A stretch of DNA of 64,000 nt from Jaminaea rosea (GCF_003144245.1 NW_020289975.1:1693496-1757495); one strand, 5' to 3'; positions 1-11,890 are shown, numbered from the stretch's first letter. Program-made: numbers and translations. The notes: a model not told the origin generated them from the letters alone.

Positions 1-327
1 GTCTCTCGCCTCCTAGCAGCGCACGCTCAAACCCTCAAGGGAATGGAAGCCTACTGTTTCCAAGCGTACGCAGAGGCACTCGAAGTCATCCCTACCACTC
101 TGGCGGAGAATGCCGGGTTGAACCCCATTGCCATCGTGACGGAGTTGAGGAACAGGCATGCGTTGGGCGAGAGGACGGCGGGAATCAATGTTAGAAAGGG
201 GCAGATTACCAACATTCTCGAGGAGAACGTGTTGCAGCCGCTCTTGGTGAACACGTCTGCGATCTCACTGGCTAGTGAGTGCGTGTCGTTGATCCTCAAG
301 ATTGACGACTTGCTGCTGTCGAGGTGA
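1..327 (+). CDS. CCT4: T-complex protein 1 subunit delta, C-terminal part (cut by window edge)
   Basis: The frame is open from base 1 and ends at TGA 325-327, so this is only the last 108 codons of a gene that begins outside the window. The product is the delta subunit of the cytosolic chaperonin CCT/TRiC, the double-ring ATP-driven machine that folds actin, tubulin and other proteins. The visible part is the conserved C-terminal equatorial region: [18 protein letters not shown], then [19 protein letters not shown] and [13 protein letters not shown], ending with the usual SLILKIDD helix. These blocks are diagnostic of the delta paralogue. No intron is visible. It converges on the HUA1-like gene 115 bp away. 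The identification is from remembered family motifs and I am confident of it. Confidence 0.95.
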   Translation, partial: VSRLLAAHAQTLKGMEAYCFQAYAEALEVIPTTLAENAGLNPIAIVTELRNRHALGERTAGINVRKGQITNILEENVLQPLLVNTSAISLASECVSLILKIDDLLLSR

Positions 328-442
328 GAGAGAGAGAAGTAAAATGATAATAGATTGAGGAGCATGTGGCAGCTATGGGTATCACATTTGACTGCCAGTA
401 ATCAACGCTGTCCTCTCGCTCGACGTATCCGTGTGCCGCTCG

Positions 443-1648
443 CTACAGTATCCTTCCCATTCCCCTACAAGCACTACAAGGACCCTCGTCTCCCCAGAAC
501 CAACTTGTCTTTGCACCCGAGCCGTTGCACTTCCAACACAAGTAGCCGCCGATACGCGGGTCTCCTGGTTGTACGACGAGGGGTCGGGCCGGCTGGACGT
601 GGCCGTGAGGGCTGAAGGGAGGCTGATGGTAGGGTTGATAGGAGGACTGGTAGGCGTTGTAGGATGAATGATGAGGTTGGTAGGAGCCTCCCCATCCTTG
701 CTGGTGCTGTTGGTGCTGCTGGTGCTGGTAGGGCTGGTGAGGCGGAGGGCCAAAGTGTGGCGGCCCTGCTCCGCCGCCGTAGGATCCTGACCCTCCTGTA
801 GGCGTCGGCGGGTGCATCGGTGGGCTGTGGTGCATCCCCTCCGGCCTCGTCGATGGCCCCGCAGCGGCCTGCTGCTGTTGAAATTGCTGCTCTCTCTCCT
901 CCTGCTGCAATCTAGTCTGTGGCGGCAAAGCCATTCCCTCCGGCGCCCTCAGCACGTCTTCATAAGCGGGCGGGGCTTCTCCAAGGGCATCATCGTTGGC
1001 TTCGCCAGCGTCCTGCGCACGGTTGACGCGAGGTGGGGAACGCGGCCTGTGAGGTATGTGCGATTGCGAAGGGGGATGAAAGGGGGGCTGGTAGGTGCGA
1101 CTGTGGTGTTGAGGAGGCGGAGGGTGTGAAGGGCTCGAGTATTGGGAGTGAGAACGAGTAGGCAGAGAACGTGGGGGGCCGGAGGGAGGTTGGAAGGTAT
1201 CGTGCCCCCTCATCGCTGACTCGTGTGACTGCCTCAATTGTGCAAGAGGCAAGAAGGATGAGTCTGTCAGCGTCGATGTAGATGATGAGCTAGATGGCTC
1301 AGCTGGTGCGCTGTCGTCCAGCCGGGCAGCGGCCATTGCTGTTGCGAGGTCGTCTGTACGTGATTGCTGCGCTGCGGCGCTGTCGACTCCAGTCTGCTGC
1401 TCAAGAGGATTCTGCGACGGCGCTGAAGCTTGTTGAGACGATGTAGCAGGACTTTGACTTTGACCAGTGGCATGCTGCATCAATCCTGTCGTACTCCGTT
1501 CCCCTTCGACAGAGGCTTCGTCCCGAAACGGGTTGCGCGAGCCTAGCGGTCGAGTCGAAGTGGCTGGCGAAGCTGACGCTGAGCTCGAGTTGGGCCACAC
1601 TCCGGTCGCCATCGGCGAAGTCATTGGATGACCGCCCGTTTGAGCCAT
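443..1648 (-). CDS. HUA1: HUA1-like proline-rich protein with DnaJ-type zinc finger
   Basis: A single open frame of 401 residues. The last 35 residues carry a paired motif, CWKCNGSG followed by CSACRGMG, like the zinc-binding repeats of type I J-proteins. This C-terminal arrangement with a GYLCWKCNGSG start is what I know from yeast Hua1, a cytoplasmic protein linked by interaction data to actin patches. The rest is low complexity, rich in Pro, Ser, Gln and His. It contains an NPF (residues 39-41, typical EH-domain ligand) and a PPAY motif in the middle, which would suit an Rsp5-type WW domain. No J domain is present. It is longer than yeast Hua1 (about 200 residues) because of the disordered N-terminal half. 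An endocytosis-adaptor role is inferred only from the motifs. Confidence 0.75.
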   Translation of the reverse strand: MAQTGGHPMTSPMATGVWPNSSSASASPATSTRPLGSRNPFRDEASVEGERSTTGLMQHATGQSQSPATSSQQASAPSQNPLEQQTGVDSAAAQQSRTDDLATAMAAARLDDSAPAEPSSSSSTSTLTDSSFLPLAQLRQSHESAMRGHDTFQPPSGPPRSLPTRSHSQYSSPSHPPPPQHHSRTYQPPFHPPSQSHIPHRPRSPPRVNRAQDAGEANDDALGEAPPAYEDVLRAPEGMALPPQTRLQQEEREQQFQQQQAAAGPSTRPEGMHHSPPMHPPTPTGGSGSYGGGAGPPHFGPPPHQPYQHQQHQQHQQGWGGSYQPHHSSYNAYQSSYQPYHQPPFSPHGHVQPARPLVVQPGDPRIGGYLCWKCNGSGAKTSWFWGDEGPCSACRGMGRIL

Positions 1649-1875
1649 AGATACGCTGTTGGCGGGTGTCCTGAATGCTGGATATCGTAGAGAGACGAAG
1701 GATGGAGGTCGCCTCCGAGCAACGCAACAGAAAGCTGCGAGGTCGGACCTCGGAAGCAGCCGCCGGTCCGCGTGGAGGGGAAGATCCGACTACCTCTCAC
1801 TCTCACGCAAGAGAACAACGAGTCATGATGCAAAATGGTATACAATGATCATGGAGAAATGTAGACAGATGCAGC

Positions 1876-3931
1876 TTACCATCTCCACTCTACCCGTCCA
1901 CGCGTCGCGCCTCTCACCCCCTTGAAAGGCTTGTAGTCTACGCCCCCCACCTGCAGGCTTGCCACTCGCAGACCAGAAAGGGAGGAGCTCCCCGCCGGCA
2001 AGGAGAATGTCGTCAACACGGACGAAGAGAAGGACGATGTGAGCACCGAGCTGCTAGCTGCGGTCACCTTGCCCTTCAAGGTTACCTCCCCTGGGCCGCC
2101 CGTCGACGTGCCCAGACGCGGAACCGTCCACTTCACCAAGCCCTGCCGCGCATCGTACGTCCACGAGCCGGCCTCTTCCCCACCAGAAGCTGACACCGAG
2201 CCGCCGCCTCGAGAGGACATGCTGTTTGCGCTACTCGATACAGCCGCTCGTGCGTCAACGCTGATCGAGCCTAGTCCGTCTGCCATGTCTGCCTCGTCCG
2301 CAATGCCGCTCGAGGAGGAGAGGGAGGAGATCTGCCCAGCGCCGACAGCGAAGGTCACTTCCAGGGCTTCGCTGCTTGAGGGGCCTGCGCCTGACATGCG
2401 GGCAGTCTTGCTCGTAAGACGGATCTCGAATGTGCATTCCCGTCCTTTGGTGTCCTTCACCACGGAACGAGAGGCTTTGACTGTGAAGGGCAGTAGGTCT
2501 GCGCCGGTGCTTGAGCTGCTGCCGCCCTTGGAGGCGAAGCTGCCTTCCCTGACGTGGTCCATGGCCATGCTTGCCAGCTGGAAGTCTCCTTCCGGTGGCA
2601 CGAAGCTGAGAACTCCCTCTCTGACCCAACGTCTGTGCCTCACACAAGGATGGAATGCAGGCGCAAGTACTCTTGATCCCTCGCCTACAGGACTTGGATG
2701 AAGGGCAAGAGTGAGATCAGGCGTGCCAGACAGCTTGACTTTGCACCCAATCGAGACATTGAGCGCTGGTGGCAGAGCGCCGACGAGCTTTCCCTTGCGA
2801 TCCATGGTGCATGTCAGCTGTTCGACTATATCCACATAGATCTCGTTGCGGGTGTGTCGCACTTGGGTATTGCGCCAGGGAAGCGGGGAGATCTGCGGCG
2901 GTGGAGCAGGTTGAGAGTTGGTGAAGCTGAGGGCGGCGCGAGGACAAAGTGTCAGCTACGAGCTCTGCGCGTCAATGAAAGGGTCCGACAGCTTGGAATC
3001 AGGCTGAATCTTTTTTGTCGAAGGTCGCTCATGAAGCGGCGATGTGCTGGCCAGACGGCGAAGCGCATCCCCAAATCGGAAAGAACACAGCGAATATGGA
3101 ATGTTGCTCATCACTTTGTCAAAGATTTGTCTCGCAAACTCACCTAGCCATCTTGCTCGTGATCTCTTCCCACCACTGCTTCCCTCTCACGATCCCCTTG
3201 ATGCTATTGTACTCTGTGGTCAAGGGTCTCCCATCGTCGAGCATCTCCTGGAGAATCTGGTAGAGGACGTCGAAGTTTGCCGTGAGGGTTGAAGCTGGAA
3301 TGGATGGAAGGGATTGGGAGGTGGAGATCACCGAGGTACTGGCGGCTGCGTTGGGAAAGTACTGGGCGATGACAGTATGCAGGTGGTGAAGGAAGGAGAG
3401 GGAGAGAAGAGGATTGCCGCCAGGTGGAATGGGAGCGAGATAGGTCACTTGGCCTACTGTGAGGTTGGCAAGAGCGGTGCCGATATTATTATCTTCGTTG
3501 GCTCTCGCTGCTGGTGACCCGCCAATTCGATTCGGCTTTGTACTGGACCCTCTCCAGATGTTGCCCTCGTCGTCCTCTGCGTCGTCGCTGCCTTGATCAG
3601 AGCTGCCCTCGTCGTCCCCATGGCTGTCCTCCGAGACATCGGTCTCCGTGTCTTCATCGTCGTAGGATCCTTGAGGAGGGAAGCAGGGCAGATCCTTGAG
3701 CCATACGACGGAGTCAGCCCGTTGAGGACTTGGCTGCAAGCTGCGCTTGGCCAGGTAGGCAGACCATTGGCTGGCGACGAGCTGAGGGTATTGCTGCTTG
3801 AGCGGGTGACGGATGTGAGACGAGAGGAGGAGGCTGGGTATGTGAAGGGGCGGAGTGGTGGTGAGGATGAGCACCCCAGGTAAAGGGGCTGCTGAAGGTG
3901 AAGGAGGCACGGCGGCGGCTGCCTCGACCAT
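1876..3931 (-). CDS. APM3: AP-3 complex subunit mu
   Basis: Two exons, 3931-3144 and 2926-1876, joined across a 217-bp intron (donor GTGAGT, acceptor CAG), give 613 residues. Exon 1 holds the longin-like region: YLAPIPPGGNPLLSLSFLHH and a helix ending in ILQEMLDDGRPLTTEYNS, a mu-adaptin hallmark. Exon 2 opens with PLPWRNTQVRHTRNEIYVD, the start of the mu homology domain, and ends with DYKPFKGVRGATRGRVEW, the usual mu C-terminus. AP-3 carries cargo from Golgi/endosomes to the vacuole. Several Ser/Asp-rich insertions lengthen it beyond the usual 415-480 residues. I chose ATG 3931 because it starts just before the longin strand; an in-frame ATG at 4099 would leave only 16 bp to the divergent TRAPPC11 gene. 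The stop TAA lies inside a GTAAGC sequence. Confidence 0.85.
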
Positions 3932-4115
3932 GGAAGAGGACAGCAGAGGGAAGATGGACAAGAAGCAGAGACAAGCCTCGGCGCGCTCCTCGAGTCGATT
4001 GCACGTCTCGACTCCGCCTTCCGAGTCGACTGCTCCGCGGTGGAGTGAACCCAGTCCAACTTGGAGAGCATCGATTGGGCCATCACTTCCTCTCTCCATT
4101 GTTCATTCCTGAGCG

Positions 4116-7100
4116 ATGAACAGCTACCCACCGGAGCTCACTCATCATGCCTACGCTTCACTCTTCGTAGCTGGACTGACAAAGCCGCAGCAGGCAGGCC
4201 CTTCGTCATCATCTTCCTCAGCGGCGGCACCGGCACCGGCGGCCAACGGCGATGGAGCAGCTGCTTCGACTTCTCAACTGCAGCTCAATGGCCATCCGAC
4301 CGAGGTCTACCCAGAGCTGTGTGCGGAACTCGAGACAGTCTTTTCGTCAAGAGGCAAGCATACCATCTGGGATCCGGCAAGAGGGAGATCGGCCGTCTTC
4401 CATTCCGTGCTAGTAGACCATGTGAGTTGGCAACGAGCTGCGGCTGCTGTAATTGAGTGAGCGCTGACGTGCTCACTCTTCGACACTGACTTGCGCAGAA
4501 CGTCAGACTACCTCCTCGCAAGACTCGACCCAGCTTGCGATCAGTAGCAGCGCCTGAACCATCAGCCAACCCGCCGATTCTTCATCCTCGTTCCCCTCTG
4601 TCCCCACTTCACCCAGCCAGCCCACTCTTTCCGGATGGTCTCATCGCTCCTATCTGGGCTCGCAAGCATCGTGACATAGTACCTTCGGTATTCGTTGCCT
4701 TCTACTGTCTCTCGGGAGACGCTGCGGTGGAACAGACGTCAGAGGACAATGATGCGCCCTCCCCTGCTCCACGCCAACTGAGCGGACAAGAGCTCAAGGC
4801 TCGAGACGAGGAGCTCATCAGGCTCATCTCAGAGCGCAAAAGACCACTCAACGAGCGCGGCATCAAGCTCACCGTCGTCCTTCTGACAGCTCGCAACATG
4901 CTTGACAACCCGCAGCTCGAGGCTCGATTGAGCTACATACGCCGTTCGTCGGGCCTCGACTCTAAGGCTTCCCTCTTCGTTCTCACACCCGTACAACGGC
5001 AGGAGCTCGCCGATTTCGTCACCTCGCTACAAGGAGCACTGTACGACCATGGTCTGGACTACTACCGCGAGCATGCCCGCCGCATCAGGAGAAAGCGGGC
5101 AAGATACCCACCACCGCCCTCGATCGTCCAGCCCATCCTGCAGTCCGTCGCCGCTAGCCGGCCAAACAGCAAGGCACCCGAGCTCACGCCTTTGAGCAGA
5201 GAAGGGTGGCATCTGCGCGCAGAGTACAAGCTAGCTATGTTCGCAGAGCTTCACGCCGACTACGATGACGCCTTAGCGCATTACCTCGAAGCGTACGATC
5301 TCCTCGCCGGCCCCCGCGGTATGCTGAGCAGCACGGTCCTCCTTCCGCCGAGAACCAAGCGATGGGCAGAGGCAAAAGTGCTCAGCGACACCCTCTCGCT
5401 GCGTATCTCCAAACTATACCTTTACGGGGAAGACAGCGCCTCTGCTCTGCACCAATTCCGCCGGCACTTGGCGAGATTCTCAGAACTCAGCTCTGGCTGG
5501 GGAATAGGTGACGCGACATTTGAGTATTGGTCCTGGCTGGGGAAGCAATATCGCCTCATCGGGGCTCTCTTAGAGCAGGCAATGAAGTCCTACCCTGGCT
5601 CCCCCCTTCCGCCAATCTCGATACCCATGCACAACCCACCACTGCCAGGGTTCTTACTCCACCCGGAGATCACAGAACAGCCGCAGCGATACCCCTCCCT
5701 TCGAGCTGCTCCTGGTGGGCTGCTCTCCCCAAATAATGCAGCTCTGTCCTCTGCTACAACTCCAGCGGCTCTGCTGCAGGGACCCGCAGCCTTCTTTTAT
5801 AACGCTGGGCTCTGTGCTCTAGAGCGACAAGATCGCTACGTGAAGATGGTCGCTGCCGAGACGAAGGGCGAGGTCTCTGAGAGTGGCGCTACGGCTTTGG
5901 TGCACGAGAAGCAGGTGGATCATTGCGCCCAGATTGTCGAAGTGCTCGGGCGAGCGCACGATCTGTACCGCGAAGCGAAACAGGAGAGGTTGGCCGACGT
6001 CGTGGCAGCCAAGATGGCTAGGGCTTGGGCTACGGACGGTCATTGGAAGCAAGCGCTGCGGATGTTGCACCGCGTAATACCGCGATATAGGGACGAAGGG
6101 CCATCCGTGGGGTTAAAGGAGCTCCTTCTGCTGGCCGTGCATTGCGCTGAGAAGGCAGGAGATAAGCGTGCCCAGGCGCAGTGGACTCTGGAGGCTAGTG
6201 GAGAACAGGAATTGTCTAACGAGGAGTGGGAGATGATGGAGAAGGGGTGGAAGGAGCTGTCACTCGGGGTGGAGGATTCCGAGACCGTCTCGGTCTCATG
6301 GAGCAAGGGCAGAGGGCCGTTGAGAGTTGACGTCGCCTTTCAGCGGGCGTCGGTCCAGTATGGAGGGGCCGCCAGCTTTCAACTGACCGTCACAAGGGCG
6401 CAGCAGAGCCCACCTCTGGCGTTTGAGTCGATGACGATCTTTGACTTGGCCGGCAAGGTCGTAGCCGTGGTCGAGGCCAATGGCGCGGCCGCCTCATCGA
6501 GCTCGCCCATCCAGCTCAAGCCTCCTTCAGAGAGGACCCAGGCCAAAATCAGCTGGCTCAGCGAAGAGCAACTCAGCAGCGTCTTCCAAGGCACCCTCAA
6601 GGCAACAAGTAAAAGCAGCCTGGCCATCTCCCGCGTCCACTTCCATGCCTCGTCACCCCTCCCACTGGACATTGAGGTCAAGATCGACTCGCCATCAACG
6701 ACGCTACCGCATGCGCCTCTTTGGCTTTGCTCATCCGGTCGTTGGGTGCACCTCGTCTACCGTCAAGAAGCGCGGCACTGCCTTGTCACCCGGCCCGTAC
6801 ACCGAGTCGACGTCGAGATCGACCATCACGTCACAGCCTATCTGGACGAGGCTGTCTCGATCCGCGTCAAAGCGACGAACAAAGAGCAGAGCCCCCTGAG
6901 GTGCGCGCTCGCCGTCAGCCTGGACACGAGCAACCTACCGCCCGATGTGAGGGACGAGCTTGGCCAACAGGGACTGCAGCCGACCCTCTCCGGCAGCCTG
7001 CCAAACCTCGCCCTGGGCGTCTTAGCTCCACAAGAGAGCAAGGATGTCACGCTTGTGCTACGAGCTAAGCAGCGTACGGGGCTTCGTAGCCTGGCCATGG

Positions 7101-8302
7101 TCTTGAAGTCTTGCATGACAGATGTTGCTCACGACGAGGACGAGGATGTCGACGGAGCGCTGGCAGGCGAGCTGGTCCGCGAGACGACCATCGGCATCCA
7201 GCGAGCCTTCCGCGCAGAGTACAGCGCCAATTGGCGACCGGGAGCGGCGGCGACGGCGGCGAATGGCAATGATGCCCAGCAGCTGCTTTTGGGCGATGGC
7301 GCTGGCGCGCCCGGCGCTTCGTTCGACACCATGCCGCGCTCGCCTGGCGCGGGCCCTCCTTCTGAGCAGCACCGCACCGCGATCGCAAGTGTGCATGCGG
7401 CCTTTGCCGTCCTGACGGCGGAGGAGCTCACGATCAGCGACGTGAAGGTTGAGCTGGATGAGGAGCATGGAAAGGATGCTCGTCCGTATGGTGGCGGCGA
7501 TGCAGCGGTGGCCGCCGAGCTGGAGAGTGTTCGCCAGTCCTCCCTCGCTGGCAAGTGGCGCCAAGGGGATCGCTGGGGGTCGACATGGGACATCGAGGTC
7601 GGCCTGGGCGCCTACGAGTCAGAGGACGGCCCGCGAGGCCCTACAGGACAGCTCGCCCTGACATGGCAGCGCGCCTCGTCATCTGACCCACGCCCGAACA
7701 TCACCCGACTCCCTCTCCCCATCCTCGCACCACCCCATCTCAATGCGCGCGTCCTCATCGCTGCCCCACCTGCCACGCACGCGCTCGAGGCCTTCACCCT
7801 CGTCTTTGTGGTTGTGAATCCGTCCTCGCACGCCGTAGATGTCAGCATGGTGATAGACGACGAAGATCCGCCCGCCTGGGTACTTGGGCATCGCACTTTG
7901 TCAATCCCCGGTATCCCGCCGAGAGGTAGTCGCAGCATCCCGACGCGAATCGTCCCCAGGTACGAGGGGCAGTGGACCTTGCCACGAGTACGAGCATTCC
8001 AGCATCGACCCCAAGAAGAGATGGCAGAGGGACAGCAGGGACAGGGCCATCAGATGGTCATCAACGAAACGCAGTATGGCTTGCCGCTGCAGGTTAGATA
8101 TCGCGTCTCGGCGGGAGCGACGATGGGCGCCGCTGGGCAGCGGGCCTTGGCTGTCAATCGGCAGCATGTCGTTGAGCAGGAGGGGGCCACGCTTTCGGTG
8201 CTTGTCCTCCCTCAGCAGGGCGCGGCACGTAGCAGCTCGGACATGGGGATTGGAGGTGCGAGTGGCGGTGCCGGAGCGGGAGTGGCTGTAGGCCAAGCGT
8301 GA
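4116..8302 (+). CDS. TRAPPC11: Trafficking protein particle complex subunit 11 (foie gras family)
   Basis: Exons 4116-4421 and 4499-8302 (intron 77 bp, GTGAGT/CAG, phase 0) encode 1369 residues. The join yields VLVDHNVRLPPRKTRP, a conserved block of the family. The N-terminus MNSYPPEL and the segment on T-IWDPARG are also typical. The foie gras domain follows: a helical region with ERGIKLTVVLLTARNMLDNP, then LREEYKLAMFAELHADYDDALAHYLEAYDLL-like TPR-type helices (this gene reads LRAEYKLAMFAE). The C-terminal half is beta-rich, as expected for the Gryzun/adaptin-like domains. TRAPPC11 is a TRAPP III subunit acting in ER-to-Golgi traffic and autophagy. It is divergent from AP-3 mu, another traffic gene. 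Length and intron are normal for fungi. Confidence 0.88.
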
Positions 8303-9919
8303 GCGGGCGCGCGTCAGTCAAGCCATGCGATCACACCAATGTCAGCCAAGGGATCATAGCAAAATGTTCAACCCCACGAAATGATGACGATGACGACTAC
8401 AGCGCCGCTGCCGGTTACGGAGAAAAGGGAATGAATCGAATCGCAGTTGCAGGCGCATTCGGTCCGGTCGTCTGCGGCTGTGCCAAGCCTATGGAAACAT
8501 CGGAAATAAGTCGCAGATCTCTAGCGCGTATGGTACGCGGCGGGTCGAGACGACGTCGACAGCTTTGGTCGCCGGAGTCGAGTGGTCGGATTTGCTTGCT
8601 CGATTGAGATTGAGATCGGGTCGGTCCGATGCTCTTCTCTCAAGGGTCTGATGGCAAAGGATGTCAAGCTGAGTTTGTCGTCGCGTCGCCACCCCGGAGC
8701 ACACCGACGTGTGTGTTGACAACGGTGCTGTGTGGCATGCCATCGTCATCGCTCGTTCGCTCGCTCGCTCGCTCGCTCGGTGGCCCCCTCTGCAATCAGC
8801 ATCAGCCTTCGTGGGTCATCTGGCGTGCATCTGTTGCTTGCGTGCGAGAACCTGAGTCGGGTTTGGCGTGGACCGAAGTACGCGTCTCCGCTGGGACCCT
8901 CTCTTGGTGTGCTGGGCTCTTTGATCGCTGATCTCGCCGGGCTAGCCTCGACAAAGCGTGTGGCGCATTCTTCGAACGATGAAAAGCTCAGCTCAACCAG
9001 GCTCGCCTCGCCTGGCTCATCCGCCCGGCTGTTGTTGTGAGATCCGTAATCGTGGGCTGCCCACTCGGGACTCTATTTCTCTGGCGTGGTGCCTCCTCTC
9101 CCTCACGCCGCCGGAAACGCGGCGACAAGAGGACGACGAGTAACACATAGCGGCGCACAAGCTCGTACCAGCCCGCGAGCCTGCGAGCGCTCGAGTGTCT
9201 CGCATCGCTGCGTGCCACACGCATACACACCGCGCTGAGCCCGACGAGATCTTGCTACTTTTTCCTTTTTCAGCACACTGAGCGTCAAGCGCCACGGTTA
9301 TGATGAGTGAGTAAGGGAGCGGGTGAGGACACATAGTGGGGCTGCGATGCGGGCGATGCGGTGTGCTGCGATTGGTGAGCCAAGGGATTCCGACAGATAG
9401 TTGCGCAAACGCATCGTGCACCGACGAGGCCACACCGGGGAATTCTGCCACAAGGAGAAGGGGGCGCCCGCGGGTCTCAGTTGATAGCATCTCGTCGTCC
9501 TCGTCTTCTTGGGTGGGTCGAGTCGTCGCTCCTGCGCTGCACGATTGCATGCTCTCGAGGCAAACAGTTGCTCTTTGCTCACTTCATTGGCCGCGCTGAA
9601 TACCTGCCTGCATCGATTCTTGGCCTCTGATCACCGAGGAGGAGGAGGAGGATCGCTCCGCTATTTCATTCAAACCTCCTCAACACCAAGGCCCCCCTTT
9701 CTCTTCCTTCCCTCCGTCCACTTCCATTCATATCAGCCCCTGTCCTCTTTTCTCCAGCCTCCTCCTATCCCCCCCACATTCGTCGTAGTTTCTTCTTATC
9801 AGCAACCCCCTATCGGCACACTCACCTTCTTTCTGAGTCGCGCCTGCCCTTCATCCACTACTGCTATTCAAGGGCCATCCTCATCCTCGACACAGTCTCC
9901 CATCCTCGCACAGCTCACC
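8303..9919. other. intergenic region, 1.6 kb
   Basis: No gene that I can support lies between TRAPPC11 and chitin deacetylase. Open frames here are antisense or GC-driven and resemble nothing known. The region holds a TCGC tetranucleotide run (8757-8779), one GAGTCGAG octamer (8575-8582), and a strongly C/T-rich last 250 bp typical of a fungal promoter and 5' leader. It probably contains the TRAPPC11 terminator and the chitin deacetylase promoter. Confidence 0.6.
8757..8779. repeat. (TCGC)n microsatellite
   Basis: About five and a half uninterrupted copies of the tetranucleotide TCGC, in the non-coding stretch between TRAPPC11 and chitin deacetylase. A simple repeat with no coding role visible. 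Confidence 0.9.
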
Positions 9920-11224
9920 ATGGCACGCTTCTCCATCGCCGCCGCCCTCGTCGTGGCACTCGCAGCCCTCGACACCGTCAGCGCAGCGATCCCCGCCCAC
10001 ATGCACCCTAAGCGCCACCTTTTCGAGCACACCCACAAGAAGCTCGCAGCAAGGCAGTCAAAGTACCCAGAGATCCTCAAGATCCCTGACCCGTCACTGC
10101 TGCCTTCGGCTTGGAAGGACGCCCTCAAGGAGGCTGTCGACGCGGGCAAGATCCCTGACATCTCCCCCTCGACGCTCGACTCCAATGGCAACCCTTCGTA
10201 CCCGTCCAAGTACTCTACCAAGGACATTGGCTCGTGGACTCTGAGCAAGTACATCGACGAGACCGACATCAGCCAGGCACCCGACGGCGTCTGGGCCATT
10301 GGCTTCGACGACGGACCGACTGACCTGTCACCGCCCCTGTACAAGTTCCTTGAGGAGCAGAAGCAGGCGGCTACCCACTTCTTGATCGGATCCAACATCG
10401 TCTCGTACCCCAACGAGTTCATGCAGGCCAACTCGTCTGGTGGTCAGCTCGCCGTTCACACCTGGTCACACAAGCTCCAGACTGCCAGCACCAACGAGCA
10501 AGTCCTCGGTGACCTCGCCTGGACGATGCAGATCATCTACGACCGCACCGGACGCATCCCCAACCTCTGGCGCCCTCCTCAAGGTGACGTTGACAACCGT
10601 GTCCGTGCCATTGCCACCGAGGTTCTTGGTCTGCGCTGCGTCCTCTGGCAGGCCGACGCCAACGACTGGTGCCTCGACGAGAACTTCAAGTCCGAGTGCC
10701 CCGCTAGCAACGAGATTGGTCAGTCGTACGACTCGGTAGTCAAGTACGTCAACCAGCACATCAACGGCCCTCAGAGCCCTGGTCTCGTTATCCTCGCCCA
10801 CGAGATCCACACGCCGTCGATCCAGATCTTCCAGCACTACTACCCCCGCCTGAAGTCTCACGGATGGAAGACCTTGGCCGTGGGCGAGTTTGACAATCAA
10901 GGTGGCTTCTACGCCAACGCAGCGGACAACACCGCCGAAGTTTCGGACCAGAAGGACGTCATCGCTACCAAGTCCCTCGCAGCAGCATCGTCTACCGCAC
11001 CTGGCTCATCAGCAGGCTCCAAGGCGACTGCCTCGTCCTCGTCTGGTGGCTCCAGGAGCAGCGGCGTCTCTACCCTCGCGGGCGGATCGTCAGCCTCTGC
11101 AGCCAACGCGCAGAGCACCAACAACCGCTCCGGCTCCTCAACGAGCGGCGCCATGAGCAGCCTGGTGCGCTCGGACCTCGCCCTCGCAGGTGCGGCGGCC
11201 CTTCTCGCTGCGGCTCTGCTTTAA
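9920..11224 (+). CDS. chitin deacetylase, secreted and probably GPI-anchored (CE4)
   Basis: An intronless gene of 434 residues. Residues 1-22 form a signal peptide (hydrophobic AAALVVALAAL, then SAA). The NodB/polysaccharide deacetylase domain spans about 110-330: motif 1 GFDDGPTD (Asp 130-131), motif 2 HTWSHKL (His 180, His 184, metal ligands), motif 3 LWRPPQGDVDNR, motif 4 QADANDW and motif 5 LAHEIHTPS. All catalytic landmarks are present. After residue about 350 comes a Ser/Gly/Ala linker and a final hydrophobic tail (LALAGAAALLAAALL), which together look like a GPI signal. It removes acetyl groups from wall chitin to make chitosan. The frame stays open for 137 codons upstream (from 9509), but ATG 9920 is directly before the signal peptide and follows a C/T-rich leader. 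Confidence 0.92.
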   Translation: MARFSIAAALVVALAALDTVSAAIPAHMHPKRHLFEHTHKKLAARQSKYPEILKIPDPSLLPSAWKDALKEAVDAGKIPDISPSTLDSNGNPSYPSKYSTKDIGSWTLSKYIDETDISQAPDGVWAIGFDDGPTDLSPPLYKFLEEQKQAATHFLIGSNIVSYPNEFMQANSSGGQLAVHTWSHKLQTASTNEQVLGDLAWTMQIIYDRTGRIPNLWRPPQGDVDNRVRAIATEVLGLRCVLWQADANDWCLDENFKSECPASNEIGQSYDSVVKYVNQHINGPQSPGLVILAHEIHTPSIQIFQHYYPRLKSHGWKTLAVGEFDNQGGFYANAADNTAEVSDQKDVIATKSLAAASSTAPGSSAGSKATASSSSGGSRSSGVSTLAGGSSASAANAQSTNNRSGSSTSGAMSSLVRSDLALAGAAALLAAALL

Positions 11225-11890
11225 GTGCTCTGCCTCGCATTACCCCTACATCTAGCATTATCATCATCAACGGACAATCGCACCCCTCATGGCCCTTTGC
11301 ATAGGAGTCGCATTGCGCACGCACATCACGTAGAGATTCGCTTCTCCCACATACACTCATTGTACATTCTTGCCTGCGTTCGATCTTGCGCACACTTCGT
11401 CTTCTCTCTCTTCTCCCCTCTTGCTCTCCCTTTGCACCGTGGAGTTTCAGCATTTGCTTCGTGCACGATGCCTCTACGCAATCAACTTAATGCCCAGATT
11501 CTTTAACCCAGAGTGATCAAGTCTTTGTTCGTCTTTTTGTGAGTCGGTGAAGACCACAGCAAAGCTCCAAGACAGGGGCTGACGACGCTATTGTGGTCCT
11601 TGATCGCTCGCGTGGACAATGCGGGCAGCGGCTAGGCGGCGTCGTAGGCGTGCACAGGTCTAGCGTCCAAGCTCTCGCCGCTCGCGCTGCCCTTTGCCGC
11701 TCGCCGTCATCGTCTCTCCGCCGCGTCTTGGTTAGACGGACTCGAGTCGCCGTGCGGGGTTGGGCGAGTCGAGTTGGACTCGTCGGGCTGTTCTTCCGCC
11801 CTTGCCGTAGCTCATTGCCAGCTCCATCTGGCAAATCCTCTTTCCTTTCCTTCTTCACCGACAACATCGCCCTTCTTCAGTCCTTCCGGC
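11225..11890. other. intergenic region, 0.67 kb
   Basis: No gene seen. The first part is C/T-rich 3' flank of chitin deacetylase. The second part is the ALG2 promoter, with a cluster of CGAGTCG-type sites between 11748 and 11786 (exact GAGTCGAG at 11766-11773), 118 bp before the ALG2 start. Confidence 0.55.

Noticed and set aside
3932-4099. N-terminal extension of AP-3 mu to ATG 4099
   Set aside because: The extra 56 residues do not resemble the longin domain and contain three CGAGTCGA-type promoter sites; it would almost abut TRAPPC11.
9017-9550. 177-codon minus-strand frame upstream of chitin deacetylase
   Set aside because: No known motif, Arg/Ser/Cys-rich composition of random GC-rich frames, and no supporting splice or start context.
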